Assembly: GCA_963693315.1 (NCBI GenBank) | Contig: OY856186.1 | Location: 135,766,943 to 135,830,942, forward strand | Origin: Diogma glabrata | Lineage: Eukaryota; Arthropoda; Insecta; Diptera; Cylindrotomidae | Direction: 5' to 3' | DNA: 64,000 nt | In this document: positions 49,381 to 60,500 of the stretch, piece by piece | Position numbering within the stretch: the first letter of the stretch is position 1 | Layout of the letters: each line of letters begins with the position of its first letter | Position numbers and translations under genes: made by a program | The notes under the pieces: generated by a model | Databases searched by the model: none | What the model saw: the letters and a program-made list of their open reading frames with translations, nothing else | Told to the model about the DNA's origin: nothing

Positions 49381-50289
49381 TTTTGGCTTAAAAAACGTTT
49401 ATTTTAAGTGATTACGAGTAGGAATATTGAATTTAGAGAAATCTTGATGGTAGAGATTGGTATGTGAGATCAAAAACTAGATTATTGCATTATAAGTTTG
49501 TGAAAAAAATGTTGTCAAGTGTGTCAAAAGAAAGGTTTTTATTTATTTTTTTACCCAATTTTTCGAACAAAAATAAAATTAATTATTTGTTTGAAACGAA
49601 TTTTTATTATTATTATTGAGAATTACGGTTATAAGTTTGTCATTATAAGTTTGTCAAAAAAATGTTGTCAAGTGTGTCAAAAGAAAGATTTTTATTTATT
49701 TTTTTACCCAATTTTTTGGAAAAAAATTAAATTAATTATTTGTTTGAAATGAAATTTAAATTATTGTTATTGAGAATTATGGCAATATCAGTTTGGCAAA
49801 AAATGTTGTCAAGTGTGTCAAAAGAAAGATTTTTATTTATTTTTTTACCCAATTTTTCGAACAAAAATAAAATTAATTATTTGTTTGAAATGAATTTTTA
49901 TTATTAATATTGAGAATTACGGTTATAAGTTTGTCATTATAAGTTTGTCAAAAAAATGTTGTCAAGTGTGTCAAAAGAAAGGTTTTTATTTATTTTTTTA
50001 CCCAATTTTTCGAACAAAAATAAAATTAATTATTTGTTTAAAATGAATTTTTATTATTATTATTGAGAATTACGGTTATACGTTTGTCATTATAAGTTTG
50101 TCAAAAAAATGTTGTCAAGTGTGTCAAAAGAAAGATTTTTATTTATTTTTTTACCCAATTTTTTGGAAAAAAATAAAATTAATTATTTGTTTGAAATGAA
50201 ATTTTATTATTGTTATTGAGAATTATGGCAATATCAGTTTGGCAAAAAAATGTTGTCAAGTGTGTCAAAAGAAAGATTTTTATTTATAT

Positions 50290-50776
50290 GGGATTTTTTG
50301 CATTAAATTTCTAGACAATACTTTGTGTGAATTCATAGAATGGGGAACATTTCTATTCTAATTAACATCCTAAGTCACGATTGTATAGTCATTATTGATT
50401 GTTTCCAATCAATGTGAAATCAATGGCTGACACTTGGTCAATTTGTAGTTCTACATGTATTAACATTAGACTATATTAAGGGAATTTAAATTTCATTTTG
50501 GATTTTTGAGATCAATTAAACTCAAGTAAGTAAAGAAGTAATTGGAATATTTTCAATTCAAAGTTAATGGTTTGAAGTTTCTCAGAAAAAAACTACAATT
50601 CACATTTTACGTGTTTCGGATCGGATTCGAACCTACCCTCGTCAGTGCCCGGCTCGAATCTTTGGGCAGACACGCTATCGATTACGCCGTTGAGGCGATG
50701 ACAATTTCAAAGTTGAAACTTCTTCATCACTTATTTATTTTACTTAAGTTGAATTTTTCCACTGTCATTAGACTCC
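50290..50776 (-). mobile_element. SINE-like element, copy S2, with intact box B
   Basis: Reverse of S1, 487 bp, with ATAT at both edges (50286-50289 and 50777-50780). On the minus strand it has CGGCGTAATCGATAGCGTGT and the perfect RNA polymerase III box B GGTTCGAATCC. It lies in the minisatellite of E3. It has no A-tail, so whether it is a true SINE is uncertain. Confidence 0.7.
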
Positions 50777-50804
50777 ATATTATGGAAATGCTTTTACATT
50801 ATAT

Positions 50805-51078
50805 GGGATTTTTTGCATTAAATTTCTAGACAATACTTTGTGTGAATTCATAGAATGGGGAACATTTCTATTCTAATTAACATCCTAAGTCACGATTGTA
50901 TAGTCATTATTGATTGTTTCCAATCAATGTGAAATCAATGGCTGACACTTGGTCAATTTGTAGTTCTACATGTTTTAACATTAGACTATATTAAGGGAAT
51001 TTTAATAACTTTGAATTGAAAATATTCCAATTACTTCTTTACTTACTTGAGTTTAATTGATCTCAAAAATCCAAAATG
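50805..51078. mobile_element. SINE-like element, rearranged copy S3
   Basis: 50805-50999 repeats 50290-50490 in the same orientation, again preceded by ATAT. 51001-51078 is the reverse complement of about 50494-50566. The copy is thus truncated with an internal inversion, and the tRNA-like part is missing. Confidence 0.7.
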
Positions 51079-52157
51079 ATTTTTATTTATTTTTTTACCC
51101 AATTTTTCGAACAAAAATAAAATTAATTATTTGTTTGAAATGAATTTTTATTATTATTATTGAGAATTACGGTTATAAGTTTGTCATTATAAGTTTGTCA
51201 AAAAAATGTTGTCAAGTGTGTCAAAAGAAAGATTTTTATTTATTTTTTTCCCCAATTTTTTGGAAAAAAATAAAATTAATTATTTGTTTGAAATGAAATT
51301 TTATTATTATTATTGAGAATTATGGCATTACAAGTTTGTCAAAAGAATAATGTCAAGTGTGTCAAAAAATGATTTTATTTATTGCTTTAGCCAATTTTTT
51401 GAAAAAAAAATGTAGCTCTTTTTATTACGTAAATGTAATTGAAAATGAAATTTGTACGGACATGAAAATTTTTGAATTTGTTATAGTTTTTGAAATATTT
51501 TTGGAATTGTGAAAAAAGTTTGTATTATTGATTTTGCAATAATTTTTGCAATATTTTTAGAATTTTGAAAAATTTTAAACTTTTGATTTTATTATAATTT
51601 TTGGAATTTTGAATAAAGTTTCAATTTTTGATTTTGTAATGATTTTTGCAATATTTTTAGAATTTTCAAAATAGTTTGAATTTTTGAATTTATAAGAATT
51701 TTGGGAATATTATTAGAATTTAAAAAAAGTTTAAATATTTGATTTTATTCTAATTTTTGGAATATTTTTGGAATTTTGAAAAAAGTTTGATTTTATTTAA
51801 TTTTTATAATATTTTTGGAATTTTGAAAGAAATATGAATTTGTGATTTTGTAATATTTTCTCGAAACGCTAAATGGAGAGGTTTTTGAGTAGTTTGCTAA
51901 GTGTATCATCTTTTTACTAAATTATGTTAATTTATGATCTGTTATAATTTTCCGGCATCGTATTGATGTTCCGTGTTAGCTTTGTAATAAATTTCTAAAC
52001 AGAGATAAAAAAATACTTGTATTTTAACACAGAGTTGTTTGATATACATCGCTGCCCAAAACTAAAAACCATGTCCTCATAAAAGTTTTTTGCCGAAAAC
52101 TATATCAAAATCGTAACTATATCGAAGTCTTGATATCTCAGAGCTGTGAGATTTAAA

Positions 52158-53195
52158 AATTAAATTAATTATTTGTTTGAAATGAAATTTTATTATTGTT
52201 ATTGAGAATTATGGCAATATCAGTTTGGCAAAAAAGTGTTGTCAAGTGCGTCAAAAGAAAGATTTTTATTTAGTTTTTTACCCAATTTTTTGGAAAAAAA
52301 TAAAATTAATTATTTGTTTGAAATGAAATTTTATTATTATTATTCAGAATTATGGCATTACAAGTTTGTCAAAAAAATTATGTCAAGTGTGTCAAAAAAT
52401 GATTTCATTAATTTTTTAGCCAATTTTTTTGAAAAAAATGTAGCTGTTTTTATTACGTAAATGTAATTGAAAATGAAATTGGACATGGAAATTTTTGAAT
52501 TTGTTATAGTTTTTGAAATATTTTTGGAATTGTGAAACAAGTTTGTATTACTGATTTTGTAATAATTTTTGCAATATTTTTAGAATTTTGAAAAATTTTA
52601 AACTTTTGATTTTATTATAATTTTTGGAATTTTGAATAAAGTTTCAATTTTTGATTTTGTCAAGATTTTTGCAATATTTTTAGAATTTTTGAAAAATTTT
52701 GAATTTTTGAATTTATAAGAATTTTGGGAATATTATTAGAATTTAAAAAAAGTTTAAATATTTGATTTTATTCTAATTTTTGGAATATTTTTAGAATTTT
52801 GAAAAAAGTTTGATTTCATTTAATTTTTATAATATTTTTGGAATTTTGAAAGAAATATGAATTTGTGATATTGTAATATTTTCTCGAAACGCTAAATGGA
52901 GAGGTTTTTGAGTAGTTTGCTAAGTGTATCATCTTTTCACTAAATTATGTTAATTTATGATCTGTTATAATTTTCCGGCATCGTATTGATGTTTCGTGTT
53001 AGCTTTGTAATAAATTTCTAAACAGAGATAAAAAAATACTTGTACTTTAACAAAGAGTTGTTTGATATACATCGCGGCCCAAAACTAAAAACCATGTCCT
53101 CATAAAAGTTTTTTGCCGAAAACTATATCAAAATCGTAACTATATCGAAGTCTTGATATCTCAGAGCTGTGAGATTTCAGCTCCTCCATATTTTC
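52158..53195 (+). mobile_element. Family E element, copy E4, partial
   Basis: Two minisatellite units, the AT-rich minisatellite (52500-52860) and the end block to 53190, nearly identical to the end of E3 (for example CTAAATGGAGAGGTTTTTGA in both), so E3 and E4 arose by a recent tandem duplication. Confidence 0.75.
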
Positions 53196-54430
53196 AGTTT
53201 AAGTTGTCTAATTTCTGCAAAATTAGTGATCCTATCTCCCTTAAAAATGTCAAATTCATTAACCAATTATGATACATATTTCAATTGAAGCGCAACGTTT
53301 TCTTTTGATATCAAAAACATATTTTCAGAAAAAATATTTTCAGAATTTTATTGAAGTGTCAAAGGATTTCTTTATAAAAACTTTCAGTTTAGTTGTATTC
53401 TTACTTCATTCTTACTAGCTATGTACTTGATTTTTCCACTAAAATATTGATTGTTCAAGCGACGTGAAAAACGTAGCATATTAAACTGCGTTTCCAAATT
53501 AAGATAATTTGTTACTGCTGTCAGAGACATTTTATTCTTTAGGTCCGTAAAATTCCTCGGACGGGTTAACCTTACGGTGTTGCATTGCAACTCATATAGA
53601 ACAATTGTCAATAAGATAACTGTTTATGATTTAATACCATCAAGATCTTAATATGTAGTAACTAGTTTTTTGTTTTGTTTTGTAGTAAGCTAACTTCTTA
53701 TAGTTGTTCTTGGCTGGTTCACCTCGCAAACACTATGTAATTACTTAGCGAGACGTGATAGAGATGCCATTGATGAAATGAATGTAGCTCAGATATTGGT
53801 TAAAAAAAATGGCGAGCCAATTCCGCTTTGTGGCAATCCTTGCGTACTCCTGAGTACTCTTATTTCAAATGTGAAAAGTTGCAAAAATCAAAGAACATTT
53901 GATAACGGCTATGGGGCAGTTGTTTTAGGTGTACTGCCAGGACTTAAATTTATCCGGAATTTTGATTTCGATCATTGCTTTCGGCAGATAAAGTGCGATT
54001 ACGATTGTTCTTGTACTTGTTTGTTTTTGGTTCAATTAATGACTATGTTGATGGTTGTGTTCTTTACTATTTAAAAGCTATGTTGGGTCACCTCTCAGTC
54101 GATCTAAAAAATCCATGGTAACAGATTTGAAAATGTTTTTTTTTTATTAGATTAGATATTTAAATAAAATGAGATGTGGCAATTTTCTATAATCTATAGT
54201 ATTTTGGTGTAGTAAAAATTTACGGTTTAACAATAAAACCACTTTATTTTGAATTTTAATTGAAATTCCCTGTATTATTTTTCATAGATTCAGCATTTGT
54301 ACCATTTTTATTTTCGATTTCTGAATTTTCTTAAAAATTTTAGAAATTTCTTCAATTGATTTAAATCAATGATTTAAAAAAAAAATTAAGTTAATTTAAA
54401 TCTGATTTAAATCACTGATTTAAATCACTT
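53196..54430. other. Stretch without recognised gene
   Basis: Frames at 53384-53611 (minus) and 53778-54074 (plus) have no recognised motif. The end (54330-54438) is made of repeated GATTTAAATCA palindromes and closes with CAACCCTG, which resembles a transposon terminus. Confidence 0.5.
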
Positions 54431-54446
54431 CAACCCTGACATCAAG

Positions 54447-55030
54447 GCAGGCCTAACGCGTTGCGTTAAAAGATATTTAGAAAAGGAATCAAAAATATCA
54501 TTGTGTTGGACATTTTTGGAGAAGTAGTATTGATATTATCTTTGCTGTCATGTAGCAAAACAAATAAACTTGTTCAACAGTTTCCCGACATTTGCTTCTG
54601 GGTTAATCCATAGTATTTGAGTATTTGACCGTATTTTTATTTTGGAATCCAGGTTTGTGCATGATAACATAATCAAATTTGTTTAACCGAATTTTTCAAC
54701 TCATCAGTCTTGCTGGATAAAGGATTTAGCAAGTTATCTCATGAAGAGTCTGTGATAACAGATATGAGATAGATATGAATATGATAATACATAATATATA
54801 CAATGAAAAAAAATATTACGACGCTAATGCATAAGCTGACTTCACCACAACAATGGAAACATAGTGTTCTGGATATATAGTGAGCTAGTATCCATGAAAT
54901 ACTTAAATTGATGGTTAACCAATGTTTAAGATTTCGCGTAGTTCTAATTATAAAAATATTAAACAAAGCAGTAGTATCCCAACAAACATAAATTCTGTTG
55001 TACGAGAAAAAGCAAAAAAAATTTAACCGG
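54447..55030. other. Non-genic stretch before the satellite
   Basis: Nothing assigned. Confidence 0.45.
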
Positions 55031-57130
55031 AAGTAACAAACCGGAAGTTGGGATGCAGAACTGTTGTTAACCGTACTAAATGGTTATGTACCATTTCATC
55101 CAATTTGATTATCAGGTACAGATGTTATAAAGCTTTAAAAAACGCTTTGAACACTATCGCTCAAAAACTAATCAGCTCCTTGCCTTATATATTTGCATCT
55201 TTTTCCAAAGTGTTATCAAAATTCATTCACGAACGAATGTCGTATGCTCCCAACAATCATTAAAAACATAGTGAAAAAACCACCTGTTGTATGGTGGACC
55301 ACCCAGCCCTTTGTCCAATGTACCCGAAAAGCTAATGAAGCTTGCGAAATTATACCAGCGTTTCATGAAAATCGATCTGTAATTGTACGCTACAATAGAA
55401 ATAAAAACCTGAAAAAAAACTTTTTACCCGGAAGTGACGAACCGGAAATTAAAATGCAGAACTGTTATAAATTATACTTAAATCATATCTACCAAGTTTA
55501 ATCAAAATCAATTATAAGAAACTGATATTATTGAAGTGTTCGGGAGGCCCCCCACCACTTATCCCAATATCGTCCAAAAACTAATCAGTTCTTTGTTATT
55601 CAAATATTCATTTTTTTTAAAGTGTCATCAAAATTGATTAATGAATCAAGTTTGTATGCTCCCAACAATCTTTAAAAACAAAGTGTGAAAAGTCAGTAGT
55701 TGTATGGTAGACCCTAGCCACTTTTATCAATGTGTCCCAAAAGTTGATCATTACTTTCTCATACTGATTTAAACCTTTTTCATAAGTTTCATCATAATCA
55801 CTTCATTATAGTGTCAATAAAGACACTGAAAAAAAATCAAAAAATTACAAAAAATTTTTACCGGGAGAGAAAAATCGGAAGTTGGGATGCAGAACTGTTG
55901 TTAACCGTACTAAATGGTTATGTACCAAGTTTCATTCAATTCGATTATCAGGTACAGTTGTTATTGAGCTTTAAAAAAAATCCGGTGCTCCGGGGACCCC
56001 GCACCACTTTGTTCACTATCGCTCAAAAACTAATCAGTTCCTTACCATACATATTTGCATCTTTTTCCAAAGTTTCATCAAAATTCATTCACGAACGATT
56101 GTTTTGTGCTCCCAACAAACATTAAAAAAATGGTGACACAATAAACAGGTGTTTGGGTGGCCTCTCACCACTTTTTCCAATATTGTCCTAAAACTAATCA
56201 GTTCTTTGTCATTTAAGACTCCATCTTTTCTCAAAGTGTCATTAAAATTGATTAATGAATGAGGTCTGTATGCTCCCAACAAACTTTAAAAACAAAATGT
56301 TAAAAGTTAGCAGTTGTTTGGTAGACCCCCGTCACATTGATCAATGTGTCCCAAAAGATGATAATTATCTTCTCACACTAATAGAAACCTTTTTCATAAG
56401 TTTCATCATAATCATTTCATTATTGTAGGCTGTAATGTGCATAAAGACACTGAAAAAACTTCAAAAATTACAAAAACAAATTTTTACCGTAAGTGAAAAA
56501 CCGGAAGTTGGGATGCAGAACTGTTGTTAACCGTACTAAATGTTTATGTACCAAGTTTCATCCGATTCGATTATCAGGTACAGATGCTATTGAGCTTTCA
56601 AAAAAACAGGTGTTCCGAGGACCCCACACCACTTTGTTCACTATCGTTTAAAAACTAATTACTTTCTTGTCATAAATATTTGCATCTCTTTCCAAAGTGT
56701 CATCAGAATTCATCACGAATGAATGTTTTATGCTCCCAACAAACATAAAAAACATTGTGTAGAAAACCACCTATTGGTCCCAACCCTTTATATAATGTAC
56801 TCCAAAAGCTGATAAAATCTTTTTTATGTTACTTGAAAGCTCTTACCAACGTTTCATGATAATCGATCGATAATTGTAGGCTACAGTAGGGATAAACTCT
56901 TGAAAAAAAACTGTTAATCCGGAAGGGACAAACCGAAAGTTGGTATGCAGAAATATTGCAAACAATACTAAAACCTTATATACCAAGTTTCCATAAGATC
57001 ATAAGCCGGGATTAGAAGTTATTGAAGATTTAAACTTTAAACCCCCCGCCATTTTGTCCAAATTTGAAATGAGTCCAGATCTTCCGTTTTCAAGTGAACC
57101 TGGATCAATTGCCAAAGTTTCATCTAAAGA
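55031..57130. repeat. Degenerate satellite with units of about 430 bp
   Basis: The marker ATGCAGAACTGTT or a variant occurs at about 55053, 55452, 55886, 56513 and 56945 (spacings about 400, 430, 627, 432). Between markers TGCTCCCAACAA, CATCAAAATTCATTCACGAA-like and CACCACTTTGTTCA motifs repeat. The 627-bp spacing is a unit with an internal half-repeat. Short open frames here are by-products of the repetition. Confidence 0.8.
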
Positions 57131-57232
57131 TCCTATGCAGAAAGAAAATTCATTTTTTTAAATTTTTTTAAAATATTTATATCTTTAAAAAATTTCTAAA
57201 ATGTAATTGTTTGTTGTAGTGTAGTTTGTTTT

Positions 57233-57277
57233 TATCCACTGAAGATGTCTTCTGATTTTAGACGAAATATCTGGATA
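57233..57277 (+). ncRNA. Hammerhead-ribozyme-like motif upstream of the Penelope element
   Basis: TATCCA (stem I), CTGAAGA (57239-57245), stem II GTCT/AGAC with a 9-nt loop and one extra U, GAAA (57264-57267), then TATC and TGGATA (57272-57277), which pairs with the first TATCCA. The expected cleavage triplet would be ATC just before TGGATA. Hammerheads with minimal stem III are known from Penelope-like terminal repeats. Activity is not shown. Confidence 0.55.
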
Positions 57278-57849
57278 GTTTTTAATGAATAAAAATTAAT
57301 TTCATCTAAAAAACAAAACAAAATTTTGAGCAAATCGATTGGTGGTTTTACCAAAAAAATCTACATATAAGTTACATTCTATGCTCATTACTGTCAGAAT
57401 TGACGTAAAATATTCAACGATAAATAAATTTATAATATATCGGGAAACATTTTTTATTATTTTTTTAAAATATAAAAACAAAAAGAACTACACAAACAAT
57501 AATATTTTCTACAATATTTGGAACAAAAATATGATACTCATACGAAAATAATAGTACAACAACTTACCCGTACAAAAACAAAATCAAGCAAATTGTATTC
57601 AAGGAATAATTTACTCATCAGATACAGGAAATTCAAAAAAGTACCAAAAAGTCTTTCAATTAATTTAAAAGGTTTCAGCGAAATACAATAAACAGCGACT
57701 AAATTCTCCCTCACTTTGCTAAATTTAGCCATTTAAAATTGTCATCGTGAAATTTCACAGGTTAAAAAACTTTTAAAACAATGTTGGAATAATTTTAATT
57801 TCTCCTACTGAGAAAGAAAATTTCAAAAACAAAATCAGACAATCGTATG

Positions 57850-58190
57850 AAAATCTGTATACCATATTGAGAGAAAAACACAAACAAAAATTCGACAGAA
57901 GAGAATCTGAAATTAGTCAACTCTATAACATAAACAACAATGGAGTACACGAAAGTTGGTTCAAAAATCTCACGGATATACAACCGCCAACAGAAGTTAT
58001 TAATATACTACAACTTGGTTCTAATTTCAACCTACCTGTACCTATTACAAAAAATAAAGTACCATATGATGATTATGTAGCTAGTATTGAAGTGAGTGTG
58101 ACACTCAAAAATGTGGAAAACCTATCATTAGTTGACAAAAGTAATATCAGAAACAAAGTAATTAATATTATATCCAATTATAAACAAACG
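57850..58190 (+). pseudogene. Penelope-like N-terminal coding segment
   Basis: The segment HKQKFDRRESEISQLYN, then LQLGSNFNLPVPITKNKVPY and SNIRNKVINIISNYK resemble the region that precedes the reverse transcriptase in Penelope-like proteins (the L-LG--F--P motif is typical). Its role in the protein is not well defined. After about 58195 the similarity ends abruptly within an open frame, where foreign sequence with an inverted repeat (TCTAAATTTCGAGAA, about 58333, against TTCTCGAAATTTAGA, about 58482) begins. Confidence 0.7.
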
Positions 58191-58669
58191 TCCGACCGAT
58201 TTAGTACATGGGTAATTCTTTTACAAACCGAACATCTTTCTGATTTGGCTGAATTTTTTTTTATCGGTTTTATATCGAAAAAAAGATATACGGGTTCGAG
58301 GATTTTTTTTTTTTTTGAAAAATATAGCTGTTCTAAATTTCGAGAAATTCGTGATTTTTTAAAATAAGTTTTATAAATTCCATATTTATTCTTTAAAATA
58401 AAACAGACAAAAAGTGTCTATCTCTACCAGAACCGAAGTTATGAATCTATGAAAATAAGTCTTCAAGCCAAAACTCACAAAATTCTCGAAATTTAGATCC
58501 GCTCTATTTCCCCTAAAAAACAAAAAGAAAAAATACTCGAAAAAGTATATCGTTATGTTTATACTTTATATAGAACCTGCAAAAAAATTTTCAGCTGAAT
58601 CAAAAATGTCTTAGTCACATTTTGTCCTAATCTGTTCGGTATGTAAAAGAATGACCCATATATGGAATT

Positions 58670-59557
58670 TTTTGTCTTCCTGCGCTCGATAAATAAATTT
58701 ATTTCTAACAGTAAGAATCATTTCAAAACTAACAGAAATGTTAAAAATTCTGTTTGCTTAAGAAAAAAACTAACTAAATTAAAAATACCTAAATGCTACA
58801 TCATTATCTCACTAGATGTTGAATCTCTATTTACAAACACACCAAATGAATTAGTCATAGGTGCGATTGAAGAAAATTGGTGGAAAATACTTAAATTTAC
58901 TAGCTTACCGAATGAAGAATTTCTCCAAGGATTAAAAAATGGGTTCTAGATAACAATGTTTTTCAATTCAACAGTCAATTCTATCGACAACACTGTGGTA
59001 CTCCTATGAGATCTCCAATGAGCCCAGTAATTGCTGATCTTGTATTAGAACTGTTGGAAGATAAGGTACTTGAAAAATGTTTGTTCACGATTTCGTTCTT
59101 CTTCAGATATGTAGATGACGTAATTATTGTAATTACTTCTATCAAAATAAACACGATAGTTAAAGAATTTAACAACTACCACCCAAAGTTAAGGTTTACA
59201 TATGAGTTGGAAAAAGAAAAGAAAATTCCATTTTTGGACTGTCTAATTATTAGACAAGAAGACGGCTCATTAATCACTGATTGGTACCATAAACCAACAT
59301 GGTCTGGCAGGTATTTAAATTTCAATTCTATGATGCCTTTAAATTGCAAACGAAACACAGTTAAATTATTATCACGAAAAATCCTTGAATTATCGGACAC
59401 AAAACTTCACAAACAAAACTTTGAACTGCTGATCAATACGGTGATAAAAAACAATTATCCAAAAGCCTTTGTTGAAAATAACATAAAGGAATTAATGGTT
59501 AGTTTACAAAAGACCCAAAATAACAACATATTTGATATGAACCGTACGGAAAAGTAC
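58670..59557 (+). pseudogene. Penelope-like reverse transcriptase
   Basis: SINKFISNSKNHFK and ISLDVESLFTNTPNELVI (catalytic Asp of motif A, 58662-58949), then after a frameshift near 58945 HCGTPMRSPMSPVIADLVLE and FRYVDDVIIVIT (catalytic YVDD near 59106), EKEKKIPFLDCLIIRQEDGS and WYHKPTWSGRYLNF. These are signature blocks of Penelope-like reverse transcriptases, which belong near telomerase. The segment is cut at its end by the MITE at 59558. Confidence 0.9.
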
Positions 59558-60297
59558 TAGGGTTTCTCATTTCCCGTAGAAATTCAAATCCCGGGAAGCC
59601 GGGACAAAAAATATTAAATTCCCGGGATACCGGGAAATCCCGGGAAACGCTAAAAAGCTAGATTTTTTTAATTGGGTGGTAGAAAAATGTGTAACATTAA
59701 AACAGCACAAAAAATGCGCTATTGATTTTTAAATTTCCATTATTTTTAATTTAAAAAAACTTCAAAAATTAAATAAAAAAGAATACATAAAAACAAAACA
59801 AAAATAAATTCATAATACTAATTTTTAAACAATTTTTCGAAAAACTAGGTTGTCAATGGCACCATCACTCAATTTTGTCCGAATTTTCGTGACGAAACGT
59901 CCATTGAACCATCCGTCCAAGAGAACCATTAAACATAAATTAAGAGAAATGAAGCGCAAGTTTTAGGTAGATTTTTCAGAAAAATCTACCTATTTTAAGT
60001 TTGATTGGTTTTAATTTGTTGTGTTTATATGTGTCAAAAAAACCATACAAAAAAACCATGATACAATATGTGTCAAAAAAAACATTTTCCTAATTTTGAA
60101 CGAAATTAATTACTACAGAGGGAAAAGAATTAAAAACTACTCGATTTTCGAGTAAGAAAACTTTTAATATCTTTGAAAAAAGTACAAACAAATGTTAATA
60201 AAAATTAGCGGGATACCCGGGATCCCGGGGTAAAATCCCGGGAAAACGGGATGAACATTTACCTCCGGGATCCCGGGATCCCGTTTGAGAAACCCTA
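59558..60297. mobile_element. hAT-type MITE rich in CCCGGGATCCCGGG
   Basis: TAGGGTTTCTCA at the left and its complement at the right end bound 740 bp. The flanks AAAAGTAC (59550-59557) and AATAGTAC (60298-60305) are a target duplication differing at one of 8 positions. The subterminal regions are dense in CCCGGGATCCCGGG-like palindromes. A diverged relative lies at about 28299-28385. No coding potential. Confidence 0.8.
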
Positions 60298-60309
60298 AAT
60301 AGTACGTAC

Positions 60310-60500
60310 ACCACTAGTTTATTTGATAAAATTAAAACTTTTTTTAAAAAATACAATATTAAGACTGTTGGGAGAGCAACAAATACTTTACACCATAGCA
60401 AGTTTTTCAAAATGATTAAAGATAAAACACCAACAGAACTGCAATCATAAGTTGTTTACAAAATAGAATGTGAATGCAATCAATCTTACATTGACAAAAC
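60310..60500 (+). pseudogene. Penelope-like GIY-YIG endonuclease, first part
   Basis: VGRATNTLHHSKFFKMIKDK, then, after a stop, VVYKIECECNQSYIDKT. YKI and YI(G) mark the start of the GIY-YIG fold; here the Gly after YI is replaced by Asp. It stops at the insertion at 60501. Confidence 0.75.

Larger units (their letters stand above)
49380..52157 (+). mobile_element. Family E element, copy E3, lacking its start
   Basis: Begins inside the E sequence (TTGGCTTAAAAAACGTTTAT), with about seven 140-bp minisatellite units, the AT-rich minisatellite (51480-51840), and the end block (about 51950-52153). It is split by the short element copies at 50290-51078. It follows E2 directly, so E copies here are in tandem. 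Confidence 0.75.

Noticed and set aside
50600..50700. Functional tRNA gene
   Set aside because: Box A-like and box B sequences are present, but the acceptor and anticodon stems do not close, and the same segment recurs in dispersed copies. It is a tRNA-derived part of a mobile element.
53778..54074. 98-residue frame, Cys-rich
   Set aside because: No recognised domain, no partner exon, and no codon or conservation evidence. Cannot be separated from a chance frame.
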